The notes beneath the pieces are model-generated. The model saw only the letters and a program-made list of their open reading frames with translations, had not been told where the DNA came from and searched no databases. Both the position numbers and the translations under genes were made by a program. A stretch of 64,000 nt of DNA from Ralstonia pickettii (GTDB lineage: Bacteria > Pseudomonadota > Gammaproteobacteria > Burkholderiales > Burkholderiaceae): the NCBI RefSeq assembly GCF_000607165.1, contig NZ_JFZG01000008.1, positions 248,001 through 312,000 on the forward strand, in the 5' to 3' direction. Positions 63,824-64,000 of the stretch are shown piece by piece (position 1 is the stretch's first letter; each line of letters begins with the position of its first letter).

Positions 63824-64000
63824 TTATGCGGCGGAAACCCGCCGGCGCTCAATGGCGGCCAACACCTCCCACGTGTGCGGATCCACGTCGCTTCCCCCGA
63901 GCGACATCGACAGATACACGTCGATGGCATCGATAAAGCCTTTCACGAATGCCGGTGGATACGCGTGTTCCGAAAAGTACGTGAGCTGCTCGCGCAGCCT
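63824..64000 (-). CDS. Unknown protein, N-terminus cut by window edge
   Basis: The frame is open from the end of the window to a TAA at 63824 and gives the last 58 residues of a protein: acidic, with LTYFSEHAYPPAFVKGFIDAIDVYLSMS and the tail WEVLAAIERRR. I do not recognise a family. Codon usage matches neighbours, so it is probably a real gene continued outside the window. Confidence 0.6.
   Translation of the reverse strand, partial: RLREQLTYFSEHAYPPAFVKGFIDAIDVYLSMSLGGSDVDPHTWEVLAAIERRRVSAA

Overview
The window is GC-rich (about 65 %) and densely coded. It reads as a chromosomal segment of a betaproteobacterium of the family Burkholderiaceae, most likely Ralstonia. Evidence for this is the dprA/LysM//def-fmt-htpX-rsmB-DUF4390-ntrYX order, a thiCOSGE operon behind a TPP riboswitch, an ahcY leader carrying an S-adenosylhomocysteine (SAH) riboswitch of the type known from Ralstonia solanacearum, and Ralstonia-like dispersed repeats. 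I see no prophage, plasmid, IS or CRISPR array. The genus is inferred from gene order and protein similarity recalled from memory, not from a search.

Layout. 1-3 kb (minus): the end of a thioredoxin-like gene, dprA and a LysM protein. 3-14 kb (plus): def, a GT39-type membrane glycosyltransferase, fmt, a LysE exporter, htpX, rsmB, a DUF4390 protein and an NtrY/NtrX-like two-component pair, then tRNA-Phe. 14-19 kb: a small membrane protein and an RpiR regulator with its own operator-like dyad, heading an aminotransferase, a BKACE enzyme and a solute-binding protein. 19-24 kb (minus): cca, a GST, an NDUFA9-like protein and a lytic transglycosylase. A long hairpin lies between the latter and fau. 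25-30 kb: a PPOX flavoprotein, a TfoX-like protein with a histone-H1-like tail, and the methionine-cycle set ahcY, a small membrane protein and metF under a SAH riboswitch, plus an AAA ATPase. 30-35 kb: two tandem alkaline phosphatases behind a probable Pho box, a His-rich exported protein, thiD and a small lipoprotein. 35-39 kb (minus): an orphan type VI lipase effector/adaptor pair (Tle3/Tla3). 39-45.4 kb (minus): a VOC protein and thiCOSGE. 45.6-55 kb: a nitronate monooxygenase-like gene, a 1676-residue autotransporter with eight Ig-type repeats, and divergent from it a cassette of three phage-tail-collar proteins, a DUF6916-like protein and a GNAT acetyltransferase. 55-64 kb: an AidB-type acyl-CoA dehydrogenase, two tandem paralogous solute-binding proteins, a dispersed repeat with a large nested hairpin, a GMC oxidoreductase, an aldehyde dehydrogenase remnant, a LysE/LysR divergent pair, a glyoxalase-like protein and a truncated unknown gene.

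How the parts work together. Most of the window is core metabolism: formyl-Met handling (def, fmt), one-carbon and methyl-cycle genes (fau, metF, ahcY), thiamine synthesis (thiD, thiCOSGE), tRNA maturation (cca, tRNA-Phe) and envelope maintenance (htpX, slt, LysM). The accessory parts most worth attention are the autotransporter//tail-collar cassette, the Tle3/Tla3 pair without a visible VgrG or immunity gene, the two large intergenic hairpins (24235-24353 and 58976-59090) and the RpiR-controlled BKACE operon of unknown substrate.
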